DNA of 64,000 nucleotides. It comes from G963556115 sp963677015. Lineage in GTDB: Bacteria; Planctomycetota; SZUA-567. A model generated the notes under the pieces. It was given only the letters and a program-made list of their open reading frames with translations, did no database searches and was not told the DNA's origin. The stretch spans positions 1,550,001 through 1,614,000 of the forward strand of contig OY781533.1 in the NCBI GenBank assembly GCA_963677015.1. Direction: 5' to 3'. Positions 1-7,735 of this stretch are shown here, one piece after another. Both the position numbers and the translations under genes were made by a program. Each line of letters starts with the position of its first letter. Position 1 is the first letter of the stretch.

Positions 1-156
1 GAGGCGGATGCGGCACGTTATGCAGCAGCTATTATACATGAGAAAAACAGTAACTTCGCTCTGGCATTACAATTATATGATGATATGTTTGATAAGGCAA
101 AATATCTGGATGATAAACTCAGAGTGGCCGGTTTAATTGAAAGGGAGGCAGAATGA
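1..156 (+). CDS. C-terminal fragment of a hypothetical protein, possibly TPR-like
   Basis: An open frame enters from the left edge and stops at 154-156, giving the last 51 residues of a protein whose start lies outside the window. The piece is helical and alanine-rich, with a pattern (ALQLYDDMFDKAKYLDDKLR) that would suit a tetratricopeptide-type helical repeat, but one repeat is too little to name a family. Its stop overlaps the lpxK start in an ATGA arrangement, so the two are probably co-transcribed and translationally coupled. Confidence 0.6.
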   Translation, partial: EADAARYAAAIIHEKNSNFALALQLYDDMFDKAKYLDDKLRVAGLIEREAE

Positions 157-1211
157 GTTTGGCTAGTACTGTGAGATCAATGCTTGAAAAGAAGAAAAAG
201 GGTGTGCGGGCGTTTATACTCCGTACTGTTCTTTATCCTTTTTCGGTTATTTACTCCTTGGGAATGAAGCTGCGGAATAAAGCGTATTTTGAAAACTGGA
301 TTGTACGTTCCAGAGCGCCGTTACCGGTAATAAGTATTGGTAATATTAGTGTTGGTGGTACTGGCAAAACGCCGTTTGTCATTATGCTTTGCCGGTTGCT
401 TAAAAGTATGCAGATAAAACCCGGTATTCTTATACGCGGGTATAAATCAAAAAATCCCAATGATTCTGATGAGGTGACTCTATACCGTAATCTTTTGCCG
501 GAGGTAAAGGTCTACCCTGGAAAAAATAGAATTCTTTCTGCGATGGAAGCCGTAAAAGATGGAGTAGATGTACTCGTACTTGATGACGGTTTTCAACATT
601 TGAAGCTTATGCGCAATATGGATATTGTGCTGATAGATGCGACATCGCCATTTGGCGGTGGGAGAGTCACACCTGGAGGAATGCTGCGGGAATCACTGGA
701 GGGCTTAAAGCGTGCTACCGCTATTGTTCTAACGCGTGTGGATCAGGTCTCTTCATCGCAGCTCGAACTGTTATTAAGAGATTTGAAGCAGTTTGCACCG
801 AGTGTTTCCGTATTGCATAGTACTCATCGTCCATCGCGTTTTTATGATATGACCGGTAAATCACATGATTTGCAGGAGCTTGAAGGTATGCGGGTTGTGG
901 CTATTAGCGGGATAGGTCAGCCGGCGGCCTTTGCTCAAACACTCACTGAACTTGGTGCGGATGTCAGAGAAATTATTGAGTTTCCCGATCATAATGCATA
1001 TTCTGCATCACAGTTCTCCAAGGCTTTATCGACGGTTGATTCTTCTCTCACTCCTATTATAACCGAGAAGGATGCGGTAAAGCTTAATCAGGTACTTTCT
1101 GACGGGTATAAGCAGGATGTGTATGTGCTTGGCGTTGATCTGCGGGTTGTTGGTGTGCCGGTGCTTAAAGAATGGATTGAGGACATGTTTGAAGATGCCG
1201 CTGTAGTGTGA
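153..1211 (+). CDS. lpxK: Tetraacyldisaccharide 4'-kinase LpxK
   Basis: LpxK phosphorylates the 4' position of the tetraacyl disaccharide-1-phosphate at the inner face of the cytoplasmic membrane, making lipid IVA in the Raetz pathway. The 352-residue product is of normal family length. It has a hydrophobic N-terminal helix (about 19-40), a P-loop GGTGKT at 68-73, the family motif DDGFQH at 144-149 and the following conserved stretch with GGGRVTPGGMLRE. The ATG overlaps the stop of the upstream gene (ATGA). Together with waaA further on, it shows that the organism makes Kdo-lipid A. Identification is firm. Confidence 0.96.
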   Translation: MSLASTVRSMLEKKKKGVRAFILRTVLYPFSVIYSLGMKLRNKAYFENWIVRSRAPLPVISIGNISVGGTGKTPFVIMLCRLLKSMQIKPGILIRGYKSKNPNDSDEVTLYRNLLPEVKVYPGKNRILSAMEAVKDGVDVLVLDDGFQHLKLMRNMDIVLIDATSPFGGGRVTPGGMLRESLEGLKRATAIVLTRVDQVSSSQLELLLRDLKQFAPSVSVLHSTHRPSRFYDMTGKSHDLQELEGMRVVAISGIGQPAAFAQTLTELGADVREIIEFPDHNAYSASQFSKALSTVDSSLTPIITEKDAVKLNQVLSDGYKQDVYVLGVDLRVVGVPVLKEWIEDMFEDAAVV

Positions 1212-1263
1212 AGATATGTTTTTTTGTTTATGATTTTGATTGTACCGTACTTATAATGAAATA

Positions 1264-1307
1264 TAAAAGGCCAATGGGAATCGATAATGGTTCGCATCGG
1301 CCTTTTA
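1264..1307. terminator. Hairpin between convergent lpxK and the sulfite reductase-like gene
   Basis: AAAAGGCC at 1265-1272 pairs with GGCCTTTT at 1299-1306, with a few further pairs inside the loop. The A/T flanks give a short U-run in both directions, so it probably serves both convergent genes. Confidence 0.6.
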
Positions 1308-1325
1308 AAATATATGAATGGTAGT

Positions 1326-1997
1326 TTACTGCAGTTGCTCAATTCCAGCCGCTGTGAGTAGATTTTCCAAACCGGTACGTTCGATAAATTTTCCCATCCG
1401 TTCATGCCTGCGCGCATTTTCGCAGTAATAGTTGATTATTTTTTCAATAAGGTCTTTGGCTTTTTCGTCATCAAGTTCTCTGGCAATACGTTCTGAAAGC
1501 CTTGGCAGTCCACCGCCGCAGCCACCTACAAAAAGATCCCATCCTTTATGGGTCCCTACAAGACCAATATCTTTGATCGCAGTTTCAGCGCACTTGTTTC
1601 CACAACCGGCTACACCGATCTTGATCTTTCCGGGTATTTCCATACCATGATATTTTTCATCCAGGAAAAGTCCCATTTTTAGAGAATCCTGTTGGCCGCG
1701 TTTGCAATATGTGGTGCCGGGACAGGCTTTTACACTGCGGATGCAGAGACCTACAGTTGCACCCGGTGACATTCCCAGATCATTCCAGACCTTATCGATA
1801 TCACTTTCTTGCAGACCTATAATTGCTATTCGTGCCGCACTGGTTATTTTTAACGCCTGTGCATTATACTTTTCAGCTGCATCTGCAATTTTTCTGAGTG
1901 TTTCCGGTGTTATAATGCCGCAGGGGATATGTGGCGCAACTGCATATGTTTCTTTATCGCGCTGTATAATAACCCCTTTATCTCCGTCTTTCAACAT
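1326..1997 (-). CDS. Low-molecular-weight assimilatory-type sulfite reductase-like siroheme/4Fe-4S protein
   Basis: The 223-residue protein is a single siroheme/[4Fe-4S] half-domain of the nitrite/sulfite reductase superfamily. Four cysteines sit in the expected layout: C-x5-C at 92/98 and C-x3-C at 132/136 (CGNKC), followed by the conserved AETAIKDIGLVG stretch and a glycine-rich VGGCGGG. Size and layout resemble the small assimilatory-type sulfite reductases of Desulfovibrio and methanogens, which carry one copy of the domain and no flavin module. Substrate cannot be read from sequence; sulfite is a family-based guess. The ATG is preceded by AAGGA at good spacing. It is monocistronic, with a terminator shared with lpxK. 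Confidence 0.8.
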   Translation of the reverse strand: MLKDGDKGVIIQRDKETYAVAPHIPCGIITPETLRKIADAAEKYNAQALKITSAARIAIIGLQESDIDKVWNDLGMSPGATVGLCIRSVKACPGTTYCKRGQQDSLKMGLFLDEKYHGMEIPGKIKIGVAGCGNKCAETAIKDIGLVGTHKGWDLFVGGCGGGLPRLSERIARELDDEKAKDLIEKIINYYCENARRHERMGKFIERTGLENLLTAAGIEQLQ

Positions 1998-2030
1998 ATT
2001 AGTTCCTTTTGAAATACTGGGGTATAGTCA

Positions 2031-2056
2031 AGCAGCCTCTAAAGGCAGAGGCTGCT
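2031..2056 (-). terminator. Hairpin downstream of the FKBP gene
   Basis: AGCAGCCTCT at 2031-2040 and AGAGGCTGCT at 2047-2056 form a perfect 10-bp stem with a 6-base loop, 13 bases past the FKBP stop. There is no good U-tract after it, so termination may be partial or the hairpin may stabilise the 3' end. Confidence 0.55.
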
Positions 2057-2069
2057 ATAATCTACTAAA

Positions 2070-2714
2070 TTATGAAACGATTTCTTCAAGTTTTATGGTG
2101 AAAATAAGTACTTCACCTGGACCGATTGAAGGCGGTGCACCACGTTCACCATAGGCAAGTTCTGATGGCAGGTAAACCTTCCATTCGCTACCTACATTCA
2201 TCATGGTAAGAGCTTCAGTCCAGCCTTTGATAACCTGTGTAGGGCTGAAGACTGCTGGCTCGCCTCTAGAATAGGAGCTGTCGAATTCAGTGCCGTCAAT
2301 AAGCGTTCCACGATAGTGTACCTTAACCTGATCGTTGAGTCCTGGGATACTTTCTGTACCGCCATCAGAGATGATTTCATACTGCATACCGCTGTCGGTG
2401 ACAATAATCTCCTCACGCTTAGCATTCTCTTCAAGAAATTTGACGCCGGCTTCATTATTTTCCTGCTGCGCAGCTTTTTGTCTCTTTTCCATTTTCTCCC
2501 GGAATGCATTAAGAGCTTCTTCGATCTCTTCACGGGTAAGTTTGGCTTTGGTCCCTTCTACGCCGTCACGAATACCTTCGAAGAAGATATCAAGATTAAG
2601 ATCATCTTTTATTGTTCCAATATCCATATCACGATTCAGGTACGCAGCGGTGGTAAGGCCGATTGAATAACTGGCTTTTTCTTTTGTTGATTTTAGTTTT
2701 AATTTTTTGGTCAT
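2070..2714 (-). CDS. FKBP-type peptidyl-prolyl cis-trans isomerase with N-terminal dimerisation domain
   Basis: The protein catalyses cis-trans isomerisation of X-Pro bonds during protein folding. Residues about 10-85 form the charged helical FKBP_N domain (KASYSIGLTTA, then a long Glu/Lys/Gln-rich helix). Residues about 105-213 form the FKBP fold, with VKVHYRGTLIDGTEFDSS, FSPTQVIKGWTEAL and the closing LIFTIKLEEI. It has the Mip/FkpA/FklB layout. No signal peptide is visible, which favours a cytoplasmic FklB-like protein. An AAGGA ribosome site precedes the ATG at 2714. Its gene is followed by a hairpin. Confidence 0.92.
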   Translation of the reverse strand: MTKKLKLKSTKEKASYSIGLTTAAYLNRDMDIGTIKDDLNLDIFFEGIRDGVEGTKAKLTREEIEEALNAFREKMEKRQKAAQQENNEAGVKFLEENAKREEIIVTDSGMQYEIISDGGTESIPGLNDQVKVHYRGTLIDGTEFDSSYSRGEPAVFSPTQVIKGWTEALTMMNVGSEWKVYLPSELAYGERGAPPSIGPGEVLIFTIKLEEIVS

Positions 2715-2816
2715 AGTATCCTTACTGTTTGAGTAGAAAAATGTCTAACGAAATATTAACTAACTTATTGTAATAATTATACTTATTTATCAGGTTCGAG
2801 CAATAGCTGGTAATTC

Positions 2817-3665
2817 TCACATGCGAAAAGCATTTGTGGGTCCGGTGAAACTGTAATCACATAAGGTTTTGAAGTATTCGTTGCTGAGATTACTGTCTTC
2901 AGGGCGTCGTTCACGAGTTGGTGCCGGTGTATTGGTACCGGTTATGAGGGTTTCATCATAGCCGCGGGATCGGGCAAATATTTTGGCAAATTCGGCTTTT
3001 GTGGTTCTCTCTTCAGCACTGAGGTGTACAATTCCGGTGATTTCCTTTTCTAAAAGCATAACTGCGGCATGAGCAACTTCATCTGCTAAGGTATAGAATC
3101 TGCTGTCAGTGTTATCAAAAGTAATCTTTTCTCCGGCTGAGAGTTTTTTCTCAAGGGTATAGGCAAGATTTTTAGGATCAGTTATATCTGTACGGTAGAG
3201 CGCAGGAATACGCAGTACCAGATGTTTTGAAGCTGTCTGCGCAGCTTGTTCTCCGGCAAGTTTACTGCGTCCATAGACATTCACCGGGCAGGTGACAGCA
3301 TCTTCTTTATATGGTGGGTTCTTGCCGTCAAAAACATAATTTGTAGAAATATGGCATAATGTAATATCATTTTTGTTGGCAATACGGACAAGGTTTTCAA
3401 CTCCGGCAGAGTTGATGGTATAAGCCCTAACCGGATTGTTCAGGCAGCTGTCAGGCTCCCGGTCTGCGGCGCAGTTGATAATATGGGTAAATCCTTTGTT
3501 CTCAATAGCGGCTGCTGCTTCAGAATAATCGCTGATGTCAATTTTGATAGCGTTATTGGATAGGTCGTTGTTTCCTGCAATTGTCAATTGATGTTGGCGG
3601 CTGACAATTTCTTTTGCAAAACATTTTCCTAAAAGCCCGTTACCACCGGTGAGTAGAATTTTCAT
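2817..3665 (-). CDS. RmlD-like NAD(P)-dependent sugar nucleotide reductase
   Basis: This 282-residue short-chain dehydrogenase has the Rossmann motif GGNGLLGK at the N-terminus and the catalytic YGRSKLAGE (Tyr-x3-Lys) near 130-138, preceded by HISTNYVFDG, which is typical of RmlD. RmlD reduces dTDP-4-dehydrorhamnose to dTDP-L-rhamnose for O-antigen or exopolysaccharide. No rmlA, rmlB or rmlC is nearby, so rhamnose synthesis is not proven; another 4-keto sugar, or the related MAT2B-type proteins, are possible. AAGGAG precedes the ATG. The gene lies downstream of the 3749-4663 gene on the same strand, behind a terminator. Confidence 0.8.
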   Translation of the reverse strand: MKILLTGGNGLLGKCFAKEIVSRQHQLTIAGNNDLSNNAIKIDISDYSEAAAAIENKGFTHIINCAADREPDSCLNNPVRAYTINSAGVENLVRIANKNDITLCHISTNYVFDGKNPPYKEDAVTCPVNVYGRSKLAGEQAAQTASKHLVLRIPALYRTDITDPKNLAYTLEKKLSAGEKITFDNTDSRFYTLADEVAHAAVMLLEKEITGIVHLSAEERTTKAEFAKIFARSRGYDETLITGTNTPAPTRERRPEDSNLSNEYFKTLCDYSFTGPTNAFRM

Positions 3666-3694
3666 GCAAATCTCCTTGCGTTTAATAATTAAAA

Positions 3695-3723
3695 TATAAG
3701 GACACGTTTAGCGCGTCCTTATA
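3695..3723 (-). terminator. Hairpin downstream of the 3749-4663 gene
   Basis: TATAAGGAC at 3695-3703 and GTCCTTATA at 3715-3723 make a perfect 9-bp stem, followed on the minus strand by an AT-rich run with several Ts. It separates the membrane-anchored protein from the RmlD-like gene. Confidence 0.6.
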
Positions 3724-3748
3724 ATTATGCAAAATTTTAAAGTAAATG

Positions 3749-4663
3749 CTATTCTTTATCTGCAAATGGCTTGATTACATTCCAGGATATATTGTCGTCG
3801 GTGACTGTTACACGCCAGGCTTCAGCGGTACTGGTGTCGAGTACGACTGTAGAATCAGCATTTGCTCCTTCAAGAGTGTATGTCGCAATAGGTTTAGAAG
3901 AAACGCCTTCTGGTTTACCTAGTTTTCGCCACTCGGTATCACCTTTTTTGAGCATATAGGTTTCAGCGGTTTCGGTGTTTACTGCATAAACCGCACTGGT
4001 GTCTACCGCGGTACTGGTTGCGTACTTCTGTGGGTTTTCATATTGTATCTTTTCGGCTTTGGCAATTGCCGGATTAATATTGTCTGAATCTTTAATATCA
4101 GGATTACTGAGAGCAGTAAGAGACTTGACGTCTTCAGAAGGAGATCCCTCTTCTTTGGCTATTTTTTCCTCCTGTACGGTATCCATGCCGAGGTTGGCAG
4201 AATCTGTACTGATACCTGATTCGGAAATATCCGAATTTACATCATTCTTTGCGGAAAATTCCTCCATTTGACTCTTTTTTTGAGCGTTATGTTCATCTAT
4301 AGCATTTTGAAGGAAGGTCTGATCTGAATTTTTATACTTCTCATGTATCAGCTGTTTCCCATCAATCTTATTTATGTCGGCAGCATTGTCTGCTGCCTGA
4401 GCAGGTGAAGAATCGTCTTTAATGTCAGATATAGCGTCTGTTTCTTCAGGTTCTGGCTTTGGAGGTGTAGCTTCTTTGGTTGAAGATTGGCTTTCGGCCG
4501 GTTCTGAAGCAGTGGCCTGAGGTTTTTCAGGCTGGTTTTGAGATGGAGTCTTTACATCAGCCTTATGTCGTGGCCGTTCTCCAACAACAATAAATATTAC
4601 TCCTAATATAATGATTATTGCTATAAGTACTTTGACAATGTTGTCTTTCTTTAAAATTTCCAT
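3749..4663 (-). CDS. Membrane-anchored hypothetical protein with C-terminal repeat
   Basis: No family recognised. The start at 4663 was chosen because GGATAGG lies upstream of this ATG, while the longer frame from 4702 has no ribosome site. The 304-residue product opens with one transmembrane helix (about 9-28, KVLIAIIIILGVIFIVVG), then a long disordered Pro/Glu/Ser/Ala-rich stretch (about 35-100), an acidic middle and two similar C-terminal units. The units are near 224-250 (TETAETYMLKKGDTEWRKLG) and 271-300 (TSTAEAWRVTVTDDNISWNV). The layout suggests a single-pass protein exposing the repeats in the periplasm. A terminator follows. Confidence 0.75.
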   Translation of the reverse strand: MEILKKDNIVKVLIAIIIILGVIFIVVGERPRHKADVKTPSQNQPEKPQATASEPAESQSSTKEATPPKPEPEETDAISDIKDDSSPAQAADNAADINKIDGKQLIHEKYKNSDQTFLQNAIDEHNAQKKSQMEEFSAKNDVNSDISESGISTDSANLGMDTVQEEKIAKEEGSPSEDVKSLTALSNPDIKDSDNINPAIAKAEKIQYENPQKYATSTAVDTSAVYAVNTETAETYMLKKGDTEWRKLGKPEGVSSKPIATYTLEGANADSTVVLDTSTAEAWRVTVTDDNISWNVIKPFADKE

Positions 4664-4924
4664 TTTTAGCCTATCCTTAACTTTATTATAGTAAAACAAC
4701 AATATTTTTATGGTAAATTATCATATAGTCCAATATTTATAGTACCACAATAAAAGTTTTTTGTGAATGACTTTTTGATCATTTATTTATTAAAACTCAG
4801 AAAGGATGAGTTTTAAACACAATTGTTTAAATATTATAAATACACTTTAAAAAAATGTAAAATGTGATAAAATAATATCTATTGTAGCATAAAAACGATG
4901 AAGGATAAAACAGGAGAATTGAGC

Positions 4925-6298
4925 ATGCTGTTTAATGAAGAAAATAGACGCGGTCTTGTTGATTATCATGCGGATATTAAAGAGATTAGTGTGGAATCAC
5001 TTGGTGAGGCTAAAATAGTCTCTAATTTTGCCAAAAATGCCCTTGTTGGCGGAAATATTAATGTTTATATCAAAGATACTCAGTTCTCTCTGGCAGAGAC
5101 TAAATTCATTGATAATGACCTGGAAGATGGAGTCTTTAAAGCGACCGGCAAGCCGAATGTCTCATTTGAGCTTTCAGGGCCGCGCGAAAAGATATTTTTT
5201 GATCCTGCAAAGGCTCGGGCTGCTATAGTTACTTGCGGTGGTTTATGCCCCGGTCTGAATGATGTTATACGTGCAATCGTTATTGGGCTGCACCGAAATT
5301 ATGGTGTTAAGAATATTCTTGGGGTAAAGTACGGTTATCAGGGATTTATTGCAAAATATAACCATGAGTTTCTCGAGCTGAATCCGGAGGTCGTTGATGG
5401 TTGGCAGGATATTGGAGGCACTTTACTGGGGTCTTCGCGTGGGCAGCAGGATATCGGGGAGATAACCGATTGTCTGGAAAACCATGGAATAAATATGCTC
5501 TTTGTTATTGGTGGTGATGGTACGATGAGCGGTGCTATGCGGATTGCGGAAGAGGTGAAGAACAGAGGAATAAAGATCTCAGTGATTGGTATTCCCAAGA
5601 CTATTGATAATGATATTGAAATAGTTGATGAAACTTTTGGATTCAGAACTGCTGTAGACGCGGCACGTAACATTTTAAAATGTGCTCATGTTGAATCAAA
5701 GGGCGCGCCTGACTGCATCGGACTGGTAAAACTTATGGGGCGTGATTCTGGATTCATTGCCTGTAACTCCGCAATGGCAATGAGTGATGTGAATTTTGTT
5801 TTAATTCCTGAGCAGAAGATTGATCTCGATAAATTCTTGGAATGTCTGGAAGAGAGGCTCGCCCGTAGTCATCATGCTGTTATTGCTGTGGCTGAGGGAG
5901 CAGGGCAGGAATTAATGAATATTGAAGATCTGGGTACCGATGAATCCGGCAATATTCGCTATAGAGATATTGGGCTTTTTCTTAAAGCCAGGATAGAGGA
6001 TTTTTCTAAGAAGCATGGACATGATTATACGGTTAAATATTTTGATCCAAGTTATTTTGTCCGCAGTGTTCCTTCTAACGGCTATGATAGTACATATTGC
6101 CTGAGTCTTGGAATAGATGCTGTACATGCAGCAATGGCTGGAAAAACCTCTATGATTGTTGGAAGTATTAATGGTAAGCTGAGCCATATTCCAATGTCTA
6201 TGATTGCTGGTAAACGGAAGCAGGTTGATATTAACGGTCCGCTTTGGCGTATGGTTGTGCAGAGTACTGGGCAGACTGTAAAGTTCCATAAAGCCTAG
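4925..6298 (+). CDS. pfkA: 6-phosphofructokinase, plant/kinetoplastid-type clade
   Basis: The enzyme phosphorylates fructose-6-phosphate to the 1,6-bisphosphate in glycolysis. The start at 4925 was chosen because AGGAG (4912-4916) sits 8 bases before it; the upstream ATG at 4898 has none. In the 457-residue product, GGLCPG is at 105-110, GGDGT at 196-200 and PKTIDND at 224-230. Gly in GGDGT fits ATP use, while Lys in PKTIDND is the residue normally seen in pyrophosphate enzymes. This mixed pair is known from plant and trypanosome ATP-dependent enzymes, so ATP is favoured. An N-terminal extension of about 95 residues also suits that clade. With pgi in the window it covers upper glycolysis. Confidence 0.9.
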   Translation: MLFNEENRRGLVDYHADIKEISVESLGEAKIVSNFAKNALVGGNINVYIKDTQFSLAETKFIDNDLEDGVFKATGKPNVSFELSGPREKIFFDPAKARAAIVTCGGLCPGLNDVIRAIVIGLHRNYGVKNILGVKYGYQGFIAKYNHEFLELNPEVVDGWQDIGGTLLGSSRGQQDIGEITDCLENHGINMLFVIGGDGTMSGAMRIAEEVKNRGIKISVIGIPKTIDNDIEIVDETFGFRTAVDAARNILKCAHVESKGAPDCIGLVKLMGRDSGFIACNSAMAMSDVNFVLIPEQKIDLDKFLECLEERLARSHHAVIAVAEGAGQELMNIEDLGTDESGNIRYRDIGLFLKARIEDFSKKHGHDYTVKYFDPSYFVRSVPSNGYDSTYCLSLGIDAVHAAMAGKTSMIVGSINGKLSHIPMSMIAGKRKQVDINGPLWRMVVQSTGQTVKFHKA

Positions 6299-6345
6299 AC
6301 TGTCCATATTAGTTCGTTGTTGTTTATGTATAAATTGAGGATATT

Positions 6346-7050
6346 ATGCCTAGTATACGAGTTTCATCACGTGCTTTGAATCCTTTATCAAAGGATGATG
6401 ATCCCAAGAATACCTTTTGTGTGCAGTCACAGGCTAAAGCCACTACTGCCACCAAGCTGTTTCGTGATGATGAGATGTTGAATGCACTCAAAAGAATTGT
6501 GGTGCCTAACTATATGCAGAAGAGCTTTAAGCGAGGTCTAGATATATGGAGTGCCGGCTGTTCCAGTGGTGAAGAGGTGTATTCACTGGCATGCCTTGGT
6601 CTCTATATTCTGAAACATTCATCCGTGCCCGATAAACTTACTGTTTTTGGAACAGATATAAGTTCTGATCAGTTACAAAAAGCGAAACGCGGGCGTTATT
6701 TGCGCGGGAGTTCTGCAACAACTTTAAGAAAATACAACAATGTTTTACTGCCTTTTGCGGCTGTAGACGGCGGTATTGTTCAAATGGGTGAAGAGATTAG
6801 ATCTCATGTCAAGTTCGGGGTGTTTGATTTGCGTCGGCGCCCTAAGAAACATGTGTTTGATTATATTACCTGTAATCATGTCCTGCAGTATTATGATGAG
6901 GATGCACAGGTTGATTTTGTAAATAATTTTCTTTCAGTGCTCAAACCCAACGGAGTGCTTTTTATTGAAGGATTGATGAATGGCGCGTATGACCGGTCAC
7001 CTATAACCAGAGTTTATGGTTATAAACATGTTTATCAGTCAAGTTTGTAG
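6346..7050 (+). CDS. Stand-alone CheR-type methyltransferase
   Basis: The protein has the SAM-binding core of CheR-type protein-glutamate methyltransferases: DIWSAGCSSGEEVYSLA (about 65-82), VFGTDIS (about 103-109), the short helix KRGRY and the later FDYITCNHVLQYY. CheR methylates glutamates of chemoreceptors. The usual N-terminal CheR helical domain is reduced or absent, and no receptor, CheB or CheA gene is in the window, so a chemotaxis role is not shown. It may modify another protein or only share the fold. GAGG lies 5 bases before the ATG. It follows pfkA by 47 bases on the same strand. Confidence 0.8.
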   Translation: MPSIRVSSRALNPLSKDDDPKNTFCVQSQAKATTATKLFRDDEMLNALKRIVVPNYMQKSFKRGLDIWSAGCSSGEEVYSLACLGLYILKHSSVPDKLTVFGTDISSDQLQKAKRGRYLRGSSATTLRKYNNVLLPFAAVDGGIVQMGEEIRSHVKFGVFDLRRRPKKHVFDYITCNHVLQYYDEDAQVDFVNNFLSVLKPNGVLFIEGLMNGAYDRSPITRVYGYKHVYQSSL

Positions 7051-7145
7051 TTATATTGATTTGTATTTGAATTTCGGTTATTAAATTATTAATTGGATGA
7101 GAAATGGTACAAAATTGATGTTATGTAACAAATGGAAGTAGATAT

Positions 7146-7655
7146 ATGGTTAATTTACGCAAATTAGTTGCTTCGGATTCTTTACGTATTGCAAGGTTGC
7201 TTAACAATAAATTAATATGGGATCAGCTTTGTGATTATATTCCTTACCCCTATACACCGGCAGATGGGAGTGATTTTATTATTAAGATGCGGCGTGATGC
7301 CGAAGAAAAGGTTTTTGGAATAGAATCTGATGAGCAACTTGTCGGGGTTATAGGTATCACTCTACAGAAGGATATTCATCGTCTTTCGGCTGAGGTCGGC
7401 TATTGGCTTGGTGAAGAGTATTGGGGGTGTGGCATAATGACGTCTGCTTTGGGAAAGATGCTTGGAATAGCTTTTAATGATTTGCATCTGTTACGGGTTT
7501 TTGCTTCAGTAAAAGAACTTAATACCGCATCGCAGAGAGTTTTGGAAAAATCAGGGTTTGTTCTTGAAGGTGTGTTTAAAAATGCGATTATTAAAAATGA
7601 TATAATTCAGGATGAGTATCGCTATGCCCGTTTAAATCCTAATTTTCCTGTATAA
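7146..7655 (+). CDS. GNAT family N-acetyltransferase, RimJ/RimL-like
   Basis: The 169-residue protein has the Acetyltransf_3 layout of RimJ, RimL and SpeG relatives. It opens with a substrate loop (WDQLCDYIPYPY), then a beta strand in the middle (AEVGYWLGEEYWGCGIMTSAL, the acetyl-CoA-binding region), LRVFASVKELNTASQRVLEKSGF and a final EYRYARL. It transfers acetyl from acetyl-CoA to an amine, perhaps a protein N-terminus. The precise substrate cannot be told. GGAAG precedes the ATG by 7 bases. A strong bidirectional terminator follows. Confidence 0.85.
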   Translation: MVNLRKLVASDSLRIARLLNNKLIWDQLCDYIPYPYTPADGSDFIIKMRRDAEEKVFGIESDEQLVGVIGITLQKDIHRLSAEVGYWLGEEYWGCGIMTSALGKMLGIAFNDLHLLRVFASVKELNTASQRVLEKSGFVLEGVFKNAIIKNDIIQDEYRYARLNPNFPV

Positions 7656-7677
7656 TATATATGTTTGGAGTTTATTT

Positions 7678-7720
7678 ATAAAATAAGAGGAGCGGAATTA
7701 TTCCGCTCCTCTTATTTTAT
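7678..7720. terminator. Perfect 20-bp hairpin between GNAT gene and dnaK
   Basis: Bases 7678-7697 and 7701-7720 are exact reverse complements around a 3-base loop. The GC-rich centre (GAGGAGCGG) is flanked by A-run and T-run arms, so the structure is a rho-independent terminator in both directions for two convergent genes. Confidence 0.9.
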
Positions 7721-7735
7721 AATTTCAAGTTATGC

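Noticed and set aside
1702..2154. 150-residue open frame on the plus strand across the sulfite reductase-like gene and the hairpin at 2031
   Set aside because: It runs antisense through a conserved gene, through a terminator hairpin and into the FKBP gene.
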